NCBI RefSeq assembly: GCF_000687455.2
Contig: NZ_JGVW01000073.1
Coordinates: 1-59,053 of the forward strand
DNA: 59,053 nt
Source of the DNA: Burkholderia sp. lig30
GTDB taxonomy: Bacteria > Pseudomonadota > Gammaproteobacteria > Burkholderiales > Burkholderiaceae
Direction: 5' to 3'
Every line of letters begins with the position of its first letter. Position 1 is the stretch's first letter. Shown in pieces: positions 19,055 through 27,391 of the stretch. A program made the position numbers and the translations under genes. The notes beneath the pieces are model-generated. The model did not search any database, had not been told where the DNA came from, and saw only the letters and a program-made list of their open reading frames with translations.

Positions 19055-20173
19055 ATGCGGACCGACGCGATCGTGATCGGCGCGGGCATCGTCGGCGCGG
19101 CCTGTGCGCACGAGCTGGCGCAGCGCGGGCTGCGCGTGCTGGTGCTCGACGACGCGAGCGGCGGCGCGACCGGCGCCGGCATGGGCCACCTCGTCGCAAT
19201 GGACGACAACGCCGCCGAGCTCGCGCTCAGCCATTACTCGATCGGGCTGTGGAACGGGCTGCGCGTGCAGATGCCGGACGCGTGCGCGTACCGCAACTGC
19301 GGCACGCTCTGGCTCGCGGCCGACGCGCACGAGATGGATCTCGCGCGCGAGAAGCAGGCGACGCTCGCCGGGCGCGGCATCGCGGGCGAGCTGCTCGGCG
19401 CGGATGCGCTCGCGGCGCTCGAGCCGATGCTGCGCGCGGGGCTGGGTGGCGCGCTGAAGATTCCGGGCGACGGCATTCTCTATGCGCCCGTGACCGCCAA
19501 CTGGCTGCTGCATCGCCATACCGGCGTCACGCTGCGCCGCGCGAAGGCGGTCGCCGTCGCGGGCGGCAGCGTGACGCTCGCCGGCGGCGAGATGCTGCGC
19601 GCGGAGCGGGTGGTGGTCGCGAACGGCGTCGCCGCGCGGGTGCTGCTGCCCGAATTGCCGCTGCGGCCGAAGAAAGGCCACCTGCTGATTACCGACCGCT
19701 ATCCGGGGCAGGTGTCGCACCAGCTCGTCGAGCTCGGTTATGCGGCGAGCGCGCACGCGAGCGACGGCACGTCGGTCGCGTTCAACGTGCAGCCGCGCCC
19801 GACCGGCCAGCTCCTGATCGGCTCGTCGCGGCAATTCGACACCGAGGACCCCCGTGTCGAGGCGCCCGTGCTCGCGCGCATGCTGCGACGCGCGGTCGGC
19901 TATCTGCCGGCGCTCGCGGACCTGAACGGCATCCGCGCATGGACCGGCTTCCGGGCGGCGAGCCCGGACGGGCTGCCGCTGCTCGGCGAGCATCCGGCGC
20001 AGCCGGGCCTCTGGCTCGCGGTCGGCCACGAGGGGCTCGGTGTCACGACCGCGCCGGGCAGCGCGCGGCTGCTCGCCGCGCAGATGTTCGGCGAGCGCCC
20101 CGAGATCGACGTCGAACCTTATTTGCCGGGACGCTTCCTGTCGGCGTCCCCTGTAGCCGGAGAGCTTGCATGA
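19055..20173 (+). CDS. D-hydroxyproline dehydrogenase, FAD-dependent DAO-like subunit
   Basis: A 372-residue FAD oxidoreductase of the D-amino-acid oxidase/glycine oxidase fold. The dinucleotide loop is VIGAGIVGAACAHELAQRG (residues 6-24), and the FAD-binding C terminus is HEGLGVTTAPGSARLLA. It is the substrate-oxidising subunit of the heteromeric membrane-linked D-hydroxyproline dehydrogenase (LhpBEF type), giving pyrroline-4-hydroxy-2-carboxylate. A GTG at 19046 overlaps the epimerase stop (GTGA) and is an alternative start three codons earlier. Its 3' end overlaps the ferredoxin-like subunit by ATGA. A long frame open upstream through the epimerase gene is a shadow. Confidence 0.9.
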   Translation: MRTDAIVIGAGIVGAACAHELAQRGLRVLVLDDASGGATGAGMGHLVAMDDNAAELALSHYSIGLWNGLRVQMPDACAYRNCGTLWLAADAHEMDLAREKQATLAGRGIAGELLGADALAALEPMLRAGLGGALKIPGDGILYAPVTANWLLHRHTGVTLRRAKAVAVAGGSVTLAGGEMLRAERVVVANGVAARVLLPELPLRPKKGHLLITDRYPGQVSHQLVELGYAASAHASDGTSVAFNVQPRPTGQLLIGSSRQFDTEDPRVEAPVLARMLRRAVGYLPALADLNGIRAWTGFRAASPDGLPLLGEHPAQPGLWLAVGHEGLGVTTAPGSARLLAAQMFGERPEIDVEPYLPGRFLSASPVAGELA

Positions 20174-20403
20174 TCATTTATCTGGATCGACGCGCGCTGA
20201 CCGTGCCCGACGGCGTGACCGTCGCGGCGGCGGTCGCGGGCAGCGGCGACGACACCACGCGCGTGTCGTGCACGGGCGCCGAGCGCGCGCCGTTTTGTGG
20301 AATGGGCATTTGCCAGGAATGCAGAATGACGATCGACGGCCGCCGCCGTCTCGCGTGTCAGACGCTGTGCCGCGAAGGCATGCAGGTGGAGCGGACCCGA
20401 TGA
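20170..20403 (+). CDS. D-hydroxyproline dehydrogenase, small [2Fe-2S] subunit
   Basis: A 77-residue ferredoxin-like protein. The cysteines are in VSCTGAERAPFCGMGICQEC with a further C in RRLACQTLC, matching the plant-type [2Fe-2S] pattern of small subunits in heterotrimeric amine and imino acid dehydrogenases. It should pass electrons between the two FAD subunits. It overlaps both neighbours by four bases (ATGA at each end), so the three subunits are translationally coupled. Confidence 0.9.
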   Translation: MIIYLDRRALTVPDGVTVAAAVAGSGDDTTRVSCTGAERAPFCGMGICQECRMTIDGRRRLACQTLCREGMQVERTR

Positions 20404-21821
20404 AGCACGCGCATGTCACGGTCGATGTCGCCATCGTCGGGGCCGGCCCGGCCGGCCTGTCCGCCGCGCAGGCGGCCGCGCGCAGCGGCGCGTCGGTCGC
20501 GATCGTCGACGACAACCCGCGCGCCGGCGGGCAGATCTGGCGACAGGGGGCGGGCGTCGCTCCGGATGGGACCCGAACCGGCACTGAAGGGTCAACCCGG
20601 GGCGCTGAAGGGCCAATCCAGGCCGGAGCTTTGCATGGGACCCGGGTAAGCGCTAAAGCGCCAACTCGGGTCGAAGCTTTGCATGGGACCCGAGTAAGCG
20701 CTAAAGCGCCAACTCGGGTCGACACTACAGCCGCCGCGCGCCTCGCGGTGCTGCGACAGCCGAACATCCGCCATTTCGCGGCCACACGCATCGTCGCCGA
20801 GCCAAGCCCCGGAACGCTGCTGCTGGAGGACGACGAACGCGCGCTGCTGCTCGAGTACCGGACGCTGATCCTGTGCTGCGGCGCGCGCGAGCTGCTGCTG
20901 CCGTTCCCGGGCTGGACGCTGCCGGGCGTCACCGGCGCGGGCGGGCTGCAGGCGCTGATCAAGAACGGCCTCGACGTGCGCGGGCAGCGCACGGTGATCG
21001 CGGGCAGCGGGCCGCTGCTGCTGGCGAGCGCGGCGACCGCGCGGCACGCCGGCGCACGCGTGCTGCGCGTGCTGGAGCAGGCGGCGTGGGCGGACGTGGC
21101 CGGCTTCGGCGCGGGCCTGTGGCGCTGGCCGTCGAAGCTGGCGCAGGCGGCAGGATTGGTGACGGCCGCGTACCGGCCCGGCTCGCACGTCGTCGAAGCG
21201 TTCGGCGACAAGCGGCTCGAAGGCGTGCGGATCAGGCAGGGCGATCGCACGATCGACATCGACTGCGACCGGCTCGCGTGCGGTTTCGGGCTGGTGCCGA
21301 ACACCGGGCTCGCGAGCCATCTCGGCTGCGCGCTCGACGACGGCGCGGTGGCGGTCGACGCGCAGCAGCGCACAAGCCGCGAAGGGCATTTCGCGGCGGG
21401 CGAGTGCACGGGCGTCGGCGGCAGCGAGCTGGCGATGGTCGAAGGCGAGATCGCCGGATGCGCGGCGACCGGGCAGGTGGAGCGGCTCGCCGAGCTGGTC
21501 GAGCGGCGCGCGCACTGGCGCGCGTTCGCCGACGCGGTCCGGCAGCGTTTCGCGATCCGCGAGCCGATCCGCGCGCTGGCGCGTCCCGATACGCTGGTGT
21601 GCCGCTGCGAGGACGTGCGCTACGACGCGATTGCGAACGCGAGCGGCTGGACGGCGGCGAAACTGCAGACCCGCTGCGGGATGGGCGCGTGCCAGGGGCG
21701 CGTGTGCGGCACGGCGGCGCAGGCGCTGTTCGGCTGGGCGCCGCCCGCGCCGCGCTCGCCGCTGGTGCCGGCCCGGGTCGGCACGCTGCTGCTGGACGGC
21801 GCCGCCGATCGCGACGCGTGA
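20400..21821 (+). CDS. D-hydroxyproline dehydrogenase, large FAD/NAD-type subunit with embedded repeat insert
   Basis: A 473-residue protein of the HcnB/opine oxidase/sarcosine oxidase alpha-like class. It has an N-terminal FAD loop (VGAGPAGLSAAQAAARSG, residues 13-30), a second dinucleotide loop TVIAGSGPLLLASAA, the FGLVPNTG motif, and a C-terminal [2Fe-2S]-type Cys set (LVCRCEDV, then CGMGACQGRVCG). Between GGQIWRQG and AARLAVLRQPNIRHF lies an extra segment of about 50 residues containing two identical 16-residue repeats (EALHGTRVSAKAPTRV pattern, residues about 77-107) plus decayed copies. The reading frame is preserved, and family members go directly from one flank to the other, so the insert is recent and tolerated or silent (inference). 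Confidence 0.88.
   Translation: MKHAHVTVDVAIVGAGPAGLSAAQAAARSGASVAIVDDNPRAGGQIWRQGAGVAPDGTRTGTEGSTRGAEGPIQAGALHGTRVSAKAPTRVEALHGTRVSAKAPTRVDTTAAARLAVLRQPNIRHFAATRIVAEPSPGTLLLEDDERALLLEYRTLILCCGARELLLPFPGWTLPGVTGAGGLQALIKNGLDVRGQRTVIAGSGPLLLASAATARHAGARVLRVLEQAAWADVAGFGAGLWRWPSKLAQAAGLVTAAYRPGSHVVEAFGDKRLEGVRIRQGDRTIDIDCDRLACGFGLVPNTGLASHLGCALDDGAVAVDAQQRTSREGHFAAGECTGVGGSELAMVEGEIAGCAATGQVERLAELVERRAHWRAFADAVRQRFAIREPIRALARPDTLVCRCEDVRYDAIANASGWTAAKLQTRCGMGACQGRVCGTAAQALFGWAPPAPRSPLVPARVGTLLLDGAADRDA
20573..20722 (+). repeat. Tandem 48-bp palindromic repeats inside a coding region
   Basis: Two near-identical units occupy 20628-20674 and 20676-20722 (period 48 bp, 16 codons). Each holds a 34-base near-palindrome: arms of 16 bases around a two-base centre, from GACCCG to CGGGTC. 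Two more degenerate copies can be traced at about 20573-20627. The same unit recurs at 34425-34520 in an unrelated, non-coding place, so this is a dispersed element, not a feature of the protein family. Confidence 0.9.
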
Positions 21822-21827
21822 AGTAGG

Positions 21828-21865
21828 CGGATCGCAAGCATCCTTTCGGCGATGCTTGCGATCCG
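21828..21865 (+). terminator. Terminator hairpin of the dehydrogenase operon
   Basis: A perfect 15-bp stem (21828-21842 with 21851-21865) with an eight-base loop, six bases after the large-subunit stop codon and followed by GATTTTC a few bases on. Confidence 0.75.
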
Positions 21866-22400
21866 GATGCGATTTTCAGCCTCGATCTCGTCGGCCGACG
21901 CCTGTGCGTCGCGCTGGCGCTCGACGACCCAGAGGGCGCTGCGGCCTTTCCCGGCCCGTCCTCAACTGCATGCCGGGCGGGCGCGGCGTTGCTGTTCGGC
22001 GGCATCGCACGGCGCCCCGCAGCGTCGCAGCGCATCCTCGATCCCGCGTTGAAAGCAGAAAGGAATCCATACGAGTCAGCGAATGGCAAGTGTGCCGTAA
22101 GGTGAATTTCATGCGAATTTCATTTCTTTCAAATACAGTCGGAATTAAGTAATTCGTCTGACTTTTTCATGATTTCCCGCCTTGCCCCCGTGCATCAGTC
22201 GACACACAAAAATATGACAAGAAACTGCGTCGATTCGAGCATTTCCGCGCAATAAACCATTTCTTAAAATCGGGTCAGGCGCAGATAAAGTCGCGCAAAC
22301 GATTGCCGTAAACCCCGGTGGAAGGAAGCGAACTTCCATGTATCGGGCGGCTTTCCCTATTGGGGCCGAACGTTTCTGTCAACCTCTTTAGGAGAATTGA
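21866..22400. other. AT-richer leader region of the Tad locus, no confident gene
   Basis: About 535 bases with no gene I can support. The segment 22100-22300 is markedly AT-rich compared with the rest of the window, and probably holds the promoter(s) of the pilus operon. A hairpin GAATTA/TAATTC at 22142-22155 is followed by five T at 22163-22167 and could stop read-through from the left. A GGAAG/CTTCC stem lies near 22322-22336 in the likely flp leader. Confidence 0.5.
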
Positions 22401-22592
22401 ATGATCCGCTTCATCCTGTCCTTGTCGCGTGACGAGCGCGGTGTCAGCGCACTCGAGTATTCGGTGCTGGCCGGTATCGTGGTTGTCGCGGTTGCCGCAG
22501 CGGGCGCGATCTTCGGCGCCGACACCGGGCTGCCGGGCCTGTTCAAGAGCATGATCGACAAGGTGACGAACGTTCAGACAAACGGCCACTGA
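22401..22592 (+). CDS. flp: Flp/Fap type IVb pilin
   Basis: A 63-residue prepilin, the structural subunit of the Tad (tight adherence) pilus. The leader MIRFILSLSRDERG is cleaved after Gly, followed by VSALEYSVLAGIVVVAVA with the glutamate at mature position 5 and the Glu-Tyr pair of Flp pilins. A short hydrophilic C terminus follows. TTAGGAG precedes ATG 22401. It heads the twelve-gene plus-strand locus; a 69-base gap separates it from the prepilin peptidase gene, where partial termination could raise flp transcript levels. Confidence 0.93.
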   Translation: MIRFILSLSRDERGVSALEYSVLAGIVVVAVAAAGAIFGADTGLPGLFKSMIDKVTNVQTNGH

Positions 22593-22661
22593 TCGCAGGC
22601 GTGCCGCGCGTGGCGGAAACGCCCGTGCGCGGCGCCTTGCCGTCGGGCGGCGGCTATCACC

Positions 22662-23291
22662 ATGGTGAACATGCTGGACTGGGTCAATCTTGCGGCGAGC
22701 GGCGTGCTCGTCGCACTCGCGGTGTCCGATCTGCGTGTCCGGCGCTTGCCGAACGCGATGGTCGCCACGCTTGCCGTGCTGTACGGATTGCATGCGTTCG
22801 CCGCCGGCGGGGCGAACGCGCACACATTGAGCGCGCACGCGGCGATGGCCGTCGCCGCAGGCGTGCTGGCCGCGTTGCTTGCCCGCCTCGGGTGGATCGC
22901 CGGCGGAGACGTCAAGCTCGCCGCGGCCGTGTTTTTGTGGGCCGGGCCGACGCACGCAATGCCGGTATGGGTCTTGGTTTCCTTCATCGGGTTCGTGGTG
23001 GGGCTCGGCGTGCTGGGCGCCGGCGCCGTCATGCGGCTCGATGCGCGCGCATCGCGCCGGGTCGCGTGGCTCGCCCCCGAGCGCGGCGTGCCGTACGGCG
23101 TCGCGCTGGCATCGGGCGGCGCGGCCGCGGTCTGGTGGCCCGTCGATGCGATGTCATCTGCCCGTGCAGTCATCGGCCGCGTGTTGATGGCGACCGACAG
23201 TCGCGGGTTTCTCGCGTTTGCGCATGGCGTGCAGCGCATCGCCGTTCAACAGGCGGCGCTGTCGTTCGCGCGTCATTTAGGGCTCGCGTAG
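22662..23291 (+). CDS. cpaA: Prepilin peptidase CpaA/TadV
   Basis: A 209-residue membrane aspartyl protease of family A24 that cleaves the Flp prepilin and the TadE/TadG pseudopilin-like leaders. The two catalytic aspartates are in VSDLRVRRLPN near residue 23 and GGDVKLAAAVF near residue 86 (GxGD-type motif as GGDVK). Several hydrophobic helices span the protein; the C-terminal 50 residues are longer and more hydrophilic than in minimal CpaA proteins. It is co-directional with the neighbouring tad genes, 13 bases before cpaB. Confidence 0.88.
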   Translation: MVNMLDWVNLAASGVLVALAVSDLRVRRLPNAMVATLAVLYGLHAFAAGGANAHTLSAHAAMAVAAGVLAALLARLGWIAGGDVKLAAAVFLWAGPTHAMPVWVLVSFIGFVVGLGVLGAGAVMRLDARASRRVAWLAPERGVPYGVALASGGAAAVWWPVDAMSSARAVIGRVLMATDSRGFLAFAHGVQRIAVQQAALSFARHLGLA

Positions 23292-23304
23292 TAAAGGGAG
23301 CGTC

Positions 23305-24285
23305 GTGTCCAACATTCTCAAACTCGCTGCGCTGGTTCTCGTTGCGGTGCTCGGTGCACTCCTGCTGCGCGCGATGTATGTCGCCGCGTCGCGTCCGCGT
23401 CCGTCGGCGCCGCCGCCGATCGAGCACGTCCGGGCCGCGGCCGCCGACCTGCCCGACGGCCTTCTGCTGCGGGACAGCGATCTCGTGTGGAAAAGCGTGC
23501 CGCGCAGCGACGTGCCGGCCGGCGCGCTGATCCAGGGGCAGCAGGACGGCGACGACCTGAAGGGCGACCTGCTGCGTCACGCGGTGACCGCAGGCACGCC
23601 GCTCCGGCGCGCCGACGTGATCTCGCCCGACGCGCCGGGCTTTCTCGCGGCGGCCCTCAAGCCCGGCATGCGGGCGATTTCGGTCGCGATCGACGACGTG
23701 TCGGGCAATGCCGGCCTGATCCAGCCGGGCGACTATGTCGATGTGCTGCTGACGCAGCAGATCGCGTCGCCGAACGCGAGCGCGCTCGCGTCGGATCATG
23801 CGGTCGAATCGGAGACGGTCGCCAACCGGGTGCGCGTGCTGGCGGTGGGGTCGGCATTCCAGCGCGCGAAGGACGACGCCGCGCAACCCCAGGCCAATTC
23901 GCGCGCGCGCACCGTGACGTTCGAAGTCACGCCGCGCACGACGCAGGTGATCAACGTCGCCGCGCATCTCGGCTCGCTGTCGCTCGCGTTGCGCAGTTTC
24001 GCGACCCGTGACCGCCGCCCGCCCGCCGCAGAGGAAAGCACCGAGTCCCTCCCGCCGCCGGTGTGGGCCGGCGACGTGTCGCGCGCGCTGCGCGCGGCCG
24101 CGCCCGCGCGGACGGCGTCCGCCCGTGCCGTGGCGAGCCAGGCGCCGGTGATCGTCTATCGCGGCGCGAAAGTCAGCGAGGGCGCCGCAGTCGGCGGTGC
24201 GCCGGCAGGCGTGCCCGCGTTGCCGCCGCTGCCGCCGGAGCACGCCGCCGGCGCGGCAGCCCCTTCCGTTTCACCCGGCGCATAG
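23305..24285 (+). CDS. cpaB: Tad pilus assembly protein CpaB/RcpC
   Basis: A 326-residue periplasmic protein with one N-terminal membrane helix (LAALVLVAVLGALLLRAMYV). An SAF domain follows at about residues 45-110 (DLPDGLLLRDSDLVWKSV), then the RcpC/CpaB region (MRAISVAIDDVSGNAGLIQPGDYVDVL, shown as AISVAIDDVSGN and IQPGDYVDVLL). The C-terminal 90 residues are Pro/Ala-rich and poorly conserved. CpaB is thought to link the secretin to the rest of the machine. The start is GTG or ATG near 23305 (GTGTCCAAC); AAGGGAG lies just upstream. Confidence 0.9.
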   Translation: MSNILKLAALVLVAVLGALLLRAMYVAASRPRPSAPPPIEHVRAAAADLPDGLLLRDSDLVWKSVPRSDVPAGALIQGQQDGDDLKGDLLRHAVTAGTPLRRADVISPDAPGFLAAALKPGMRAISVAIDDVSGNAGLIQPGDYVDVLLTQQIASPNASALASDHAVESETVANRVRVLAVGSAFQRAKDDAAQPQANSRARTVTFEVTPRTTQVINVAAHLGSLSLALRSFATRDRRPPAAEESTESLPPPVWAGDVSRALRAAAPARTASARAVASQAPVIVYRGAKVSEGAAVGGAPAGVPALPPLPPEHAAGAAAPSVSPGA

Positions 24286-24306
24286 GTGTGCCGACAGGAA
24301 AAGATC

Positions 24307-25728
24307 ATGTTGCATGTCCGTGATTCCCTGGCGCGCGCGTGGCTGCGCGCCGCGCCGCTCGCGTTCGCCCGCGCCGCGCTGCTCTGCGCGCTGGCGTTCG
24401 GCATTTCACGGCCCGCCGTCGCGGGCCCGGGCACGGTGAGCTCGGTGAACGCGGAGCTTGCCGTGCCGGCCGGCGGCGGCGAGATGCTCCGGCTGCCGGA
24501 AGCCGCGGTCGCGGTATTCGTCGCGGACCCGGAGGTGGCCGACGTGCACGTGCCGACGCCGCAGACCGTGTTCGTGCTCGGGAAGAAGGCGGGCACGACC
24601 ACGCTGTTCGCGCTGGGCCCGAACAACCGGACGATCCTGCGCAAGACCATCGTCGTCTCAGTCGACACGCAGTCGATGCAGCGCATCCTGGACGCGCGTT
24701 TCCCGCAACTGCGCCTGACGGTCACCGGCGCGCCCGGCTCGCTGATGGTGTCGGGGAGCGTGCCGAGCGCCGCCGAGGCGGACGCGGTCGTGCAGACCCT
24801 GAAGCCGTACCTGCACGCACCGGAAACGCTGGTGAACCGCATGACGCTCACGCGGCCGATCCAGGTCCATCTGCGTGTGCGCATCACCGAGGTCGACCGC
24901 AACGTGACGCAGCAGCTCGGCATCAACTGGAGCGCGCTCGGCTCGAACGGCAATTTCGTCGCCGGCCTGTTCAACGGGCGCGCGCTGATCGATCCGGCGT
25001 CGAAACTGTTCAACCTGCCGTCCAATGGCGCGTTTTCGGTGCTCGGCGGTTTTCACTCGTCGCACTATTCGATCGACGGCGTGCTCGACGCGCTCGATCA
25101 GGAAGGATTGATCTCGATGCTCGCTGAACCGAACCTGACGGCCATGTCGGGCGAGACGGCGAGCTTTCTCGCGGGCGGCGAGTTTCCGATTCCGGTCGCG
25201 CAGGACACCAGCGGCGCGATCACCATCGAATTCAAGCCGTATGGCGTGTCGCTCGACTTCACCCCGACCGTGCTGGCCGACAACCGGATCAGCCTGAAGG
25301 TGCGCCCGGAGGTCAGCGAGATCGACCCGACCAACAGCGTGACCACCGGCAGCGTCAAGGTGCCGGCGCTCACGGTGCGGCGCGTCGAGACGACGGTCGA
25401 GCTGTCCAGCGGGCAGAGCTTTGCGATCGGCGGGTTGCTGCAGAGCAAGACGAGCGACGTGCTCGCGCAGTTTCCCGGGCTCGGCCGGCTGCCGGTGCTC
25501 GGCAAGCTGTTCTCGTCGAAGAATTACCTGAACAACAAGTCGGAAGTGGTCGTCATCGTCACGCCGTACGTCGTGCAGCCGGTGGCGGGCGGCCAGTTGC
25601 GGGATGCGCTCGACAGCGTGATGCGGCCGAGCGGCGACGTCGAGTACGCGCTGCAGCGCTCGCTCGGGCTCGACCCGTTGTCCGGCTCGGCGCCGCGCCT
25701 CGTCGGCGCGGCGGGTTTCGTCTATTGA
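24307..25728 (+). CDS. cpaC: Tad secretin CpaC/RcpA
   Basis: A 473-residue outer-membrane secretin. A signal peptide is followed by the N-terminal pilus-secretin domain (PAGGGEMLRLPEAAVAVFVA to GKKAGTTTLFAL), then a BON-like segment (VTGAPGSLMVSGSVPS), and a C-terminal secretin domain whose hallmark is VEVVIVTP-like: SEVVVIVTPYVVQPV, with VRRVETTVELSSGQSFAIGG before it. It forms the channel through which the Flp pilus leaves. ATG 24307 is used; an ATG 21 bases earlier is in frame. Confidence 0.93.
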   Translation: MLHVRDSLARAWLRAAPLAFARAALLCALAFGISRPAVAGPGTVSSVNAELAVPAGGGEMLRLPEAAVAVFVADPEVADVHVPTPQTVFVLGKKAGTTTLFALGPNNRTILRKTIVVSVDTQSMQRILDARFPQLRLTVTGAPGSLMVSGSVPSAAEADAVVQTLKPYLHAPETLVNRMTLTRPIQVHLRVRITEVDRNVTQQLGINWSALGSNGNFVAGLFNGRALIDPASKLFNLPSNGAFSVLGGFHSSHYSIDGVLDALDQEGLISMLAEPNLTAMSGETASFLAGGEFPIPVAQDTSGAITIEFKPYGVSLDFTPTVLADNRISLKVRPEVSEIDPTNSVTTGSVKVPALTVRRVETTVELSSGQSFAIGGLLQSKTSDVLAQFPGLGRLPVLGKLFSSKNYLNNKSEVVVIVTPYVVQPVAGGQLRDALDSVMRPSGDVEYALQRSLGLDPLSGSAPRLVGAAGFVY

Positions 25729-25745
25729 TCGCCTGGGAGGCGCCG

Positions 25746-26147
25746 ATGAAGGGCAGCGTGTTCGAACCGGTTCGCGGGTATGCGGCGCTGATCGTGGCGG
25801 CGATCGGCCTCGGCGGGTGCATGTCCGCGCATCCGCCGCTGGGCATGCCCGATGCGTCATCGATCGGCTATGACGCGCGCGGTGGCCGCGCGGTGCCGCC
25901 CGCCTGCGCGCCGCTCGACCAGCCGTCGCACATGGCCGATGCGGGCGCCGGCCGGCCGGGCGTCGCGTTTGGCTGCGCGACTTACACGAATCTTGCCGCG
26001 ATGCTCGCGCGGCCGGCGGATCTGGTGGCGCCGCTGCCGTATGCCGGCGCCGATGCGGGCTACGCGGCGAGCGCGGTTCGCCGCTTCGACGAAGGGAAGG
26101 TCAAGGCGCTGAACCCGACCTCGACCACCGCGCCGGTGTCGCACTGA
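25746..26147 (+). CDS. cpaD: CpaD-family pilus lipoprotein
   Basis: A 133-residue lipoprotein (lipobox GLGGC, then MSAHPPL) with the CpaD hallmark FGCATYTNLAAMLARPADLVAPLP at residues about 80-103 (shown in part: FGCATYTNLAAMLARPADL). CpaD helps place or stabilise the CpaC secretin in the outer membrane. The protein is shorter than the roughly 200-residue Caulobacter member. ATG 25746 is preceded by GGGAGG; an in-frame upstream start at 25725 overlaps the cpaC stop region. Confidence 0.82.
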   Translation: MKGSVFEPVRGYAALIVAAIGLGGCMSAHPPLGMPDASSIGYDARGGRAVPPACAPLDQPSHMADAGAGRPGVAFGCATYTNLAAMLARPADLVAPLPYAGADAGYAASAVRRFDEGKVKALNPTSTTAPVSH

Positions 26148-26164
26148 ACGGAGAACTGCCTGCG

Positions 26165-27391
26165 ATGGGTGCTTTTGATCTTTCCAGCCCGGCCCGCCGC
26201 GCTCGCGCGACGTCCGCCGAACGCTTCATCGCGGTGGTCGCCGACGCGGGCAGCGAAGAGGTGATCCGGAACCTGATCCTCGACCAGGCCATCGAGGGCG
26301 CGCACGTCGAGCGCGGCACGCTCGACGACGCGATCGGCCTGATGGGGACGCTCGGGCATTCGCCGCGGCATCTGATCGTCGACCTGTCCGGCGCCGCGAT
26401 GCCGCTGTCGGACCTGGTGCGTCTTGCGGACGTCTGCGATCCGTCGGTGACGGTGATCGTCGTCGGCGACCACAACGACGTCGGCCTGTACCGGAGCCTG
26501 TTGCGCCTCGGCGTGCAGGACTACCTCGTCAAACCGCTGACCGTCGAACTGGTCCAGCGCGCGCTCGCCGCGACGGATTCGGTCGCGGCCACGCGCGCCG
26601 GCAAGGCGATCGGCTTCGTCGGCGCGCGCGGCGGGGTCGGCGTGACCACGATCGCGACCGCGCTCGCGCGCCATCTCGCGGACGAGACGCGCCGCCGCAT
26701 CGCGTACGTCGATCTCGACTTGCATGGCGGCGGCGCGTGTCCGATGCTCGGCGTGACGAGCAACAACGGGCTGGTCGAACTGCTGCAGAACACCCGGCGG
26801 CTCGACGCGCAGCTCGTCAACCAGGCGACCGTCGCGCAGAGCGACCGATTGTTCCTGCTGTCGGCCGAGCTGCCGCTCGACAACGATTTCACGCCGCCGC
26901 CCGGCGCGGTCGCCGAACTGATCGGCGTGTTGAAACACCATTTCCACTATGTCGTGCTCGACCTGCCCGGGCGCGCAGGCCGGGTCGTCGACGAGGCGCT
27001 CGACGCGTGCGCGTCGATCCATGTGGTGACGGACCGCTCGGTTCACGGCGCGCGCGAGGCCGCGCGGCTGTGCCGATTCGTGGAGCGGCGCGCGGCGGAC
27101 CCGACGGTCTCGCTGCTGATCAACAACGCGCAGCCGCCGGCGCGGGGCCGTGCCGATCCGGCCGACATCGTCCAGGCGCTCGCGCGCGCGTCGGTCCACG
27201 AGTTCCCGCATGAGCCGCAGGCGCTCGCGCTCGCGGAAAACCTCGGCGAAGCGATCGCGGATCGTCACCGTTCTGCGTTCGCACAGGCGATCGTCGGGCT
27301 GGCTCACGCATTGACGGGTGGCGACGCGAACGCGGGCGCGTCGCCCCAGCCGTGGTACGCGAGGCTCGCGATGAAGTTCAGGAGGGGCTGA
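26165..27391 (+). CDS. cpaE: Tad pilus localisation ATPase-like protein CpaE/TadZ
   Basis: A 408-residue protein: an atypical receiver-like domain (residues about 20-140, ending LLRLGVQDYLVKPL), then a ParA/MinD domain from about 148. The P-loop is GARGGVGVTT (152-162), which lacks both lysines of a standard deviant Walker A; this is normal for CpaE/TadZ. Dimer-stabilising and Walker B-like segments follow (IAYVDLDLHGG, YVVLDLPGRAG). TadZ homologues set the polar position of the machine. The stop overlaps the cpaF start by one base (TGATG). Confidence 0.9.
   Translation: MGAFDLSSPARRARATSAERFIAVVADAGSEEVIRNLILDQAIEGAHVERGTLDDAIGLMGTLGHSPRHLIVDLSGAAMPLSDLVRLADVCDPSVTVIVVGDHNDVGLYRSLLRLGVQDYLVKPLTVELVQRALAATDSVAATRAGKAIGFVGARGGVGVTTIATALARHLADETRRRIAYVDLDLHGGGACPMLGVTSNNGLVELLQNTRRLDAQLVNQATVAQSDRLFLLSAELPLDNDFTPPPGAVAELIGVLKHHFHYVVLDLPGRAGRVVDEALDACASIHVVTDRSVHGAREAARLCRFVERRAADPTVSLLINNAQPPARGRADPADIVQALARASVHEFPHEPQALALAENLGEAIADRHRSAFAQAIVGLAHALTGGDANAGASPQPWYARLAMKFRRG

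Noticed and set aside
20628..20722. Possible CRISPR-like array
   Set aside because: The units are directly adjacent without unique spacers, palindromic throughout and inside a coding frame; no cas genes are present.
21866..22100. An open frame after the dehydrogenase terminator (FSLDLVGRRLCVALALDD and onward)
   Set aside because: It lacks a start codon and ribosome site and matches no family I know; it could be a gene relic but cannot be supported.
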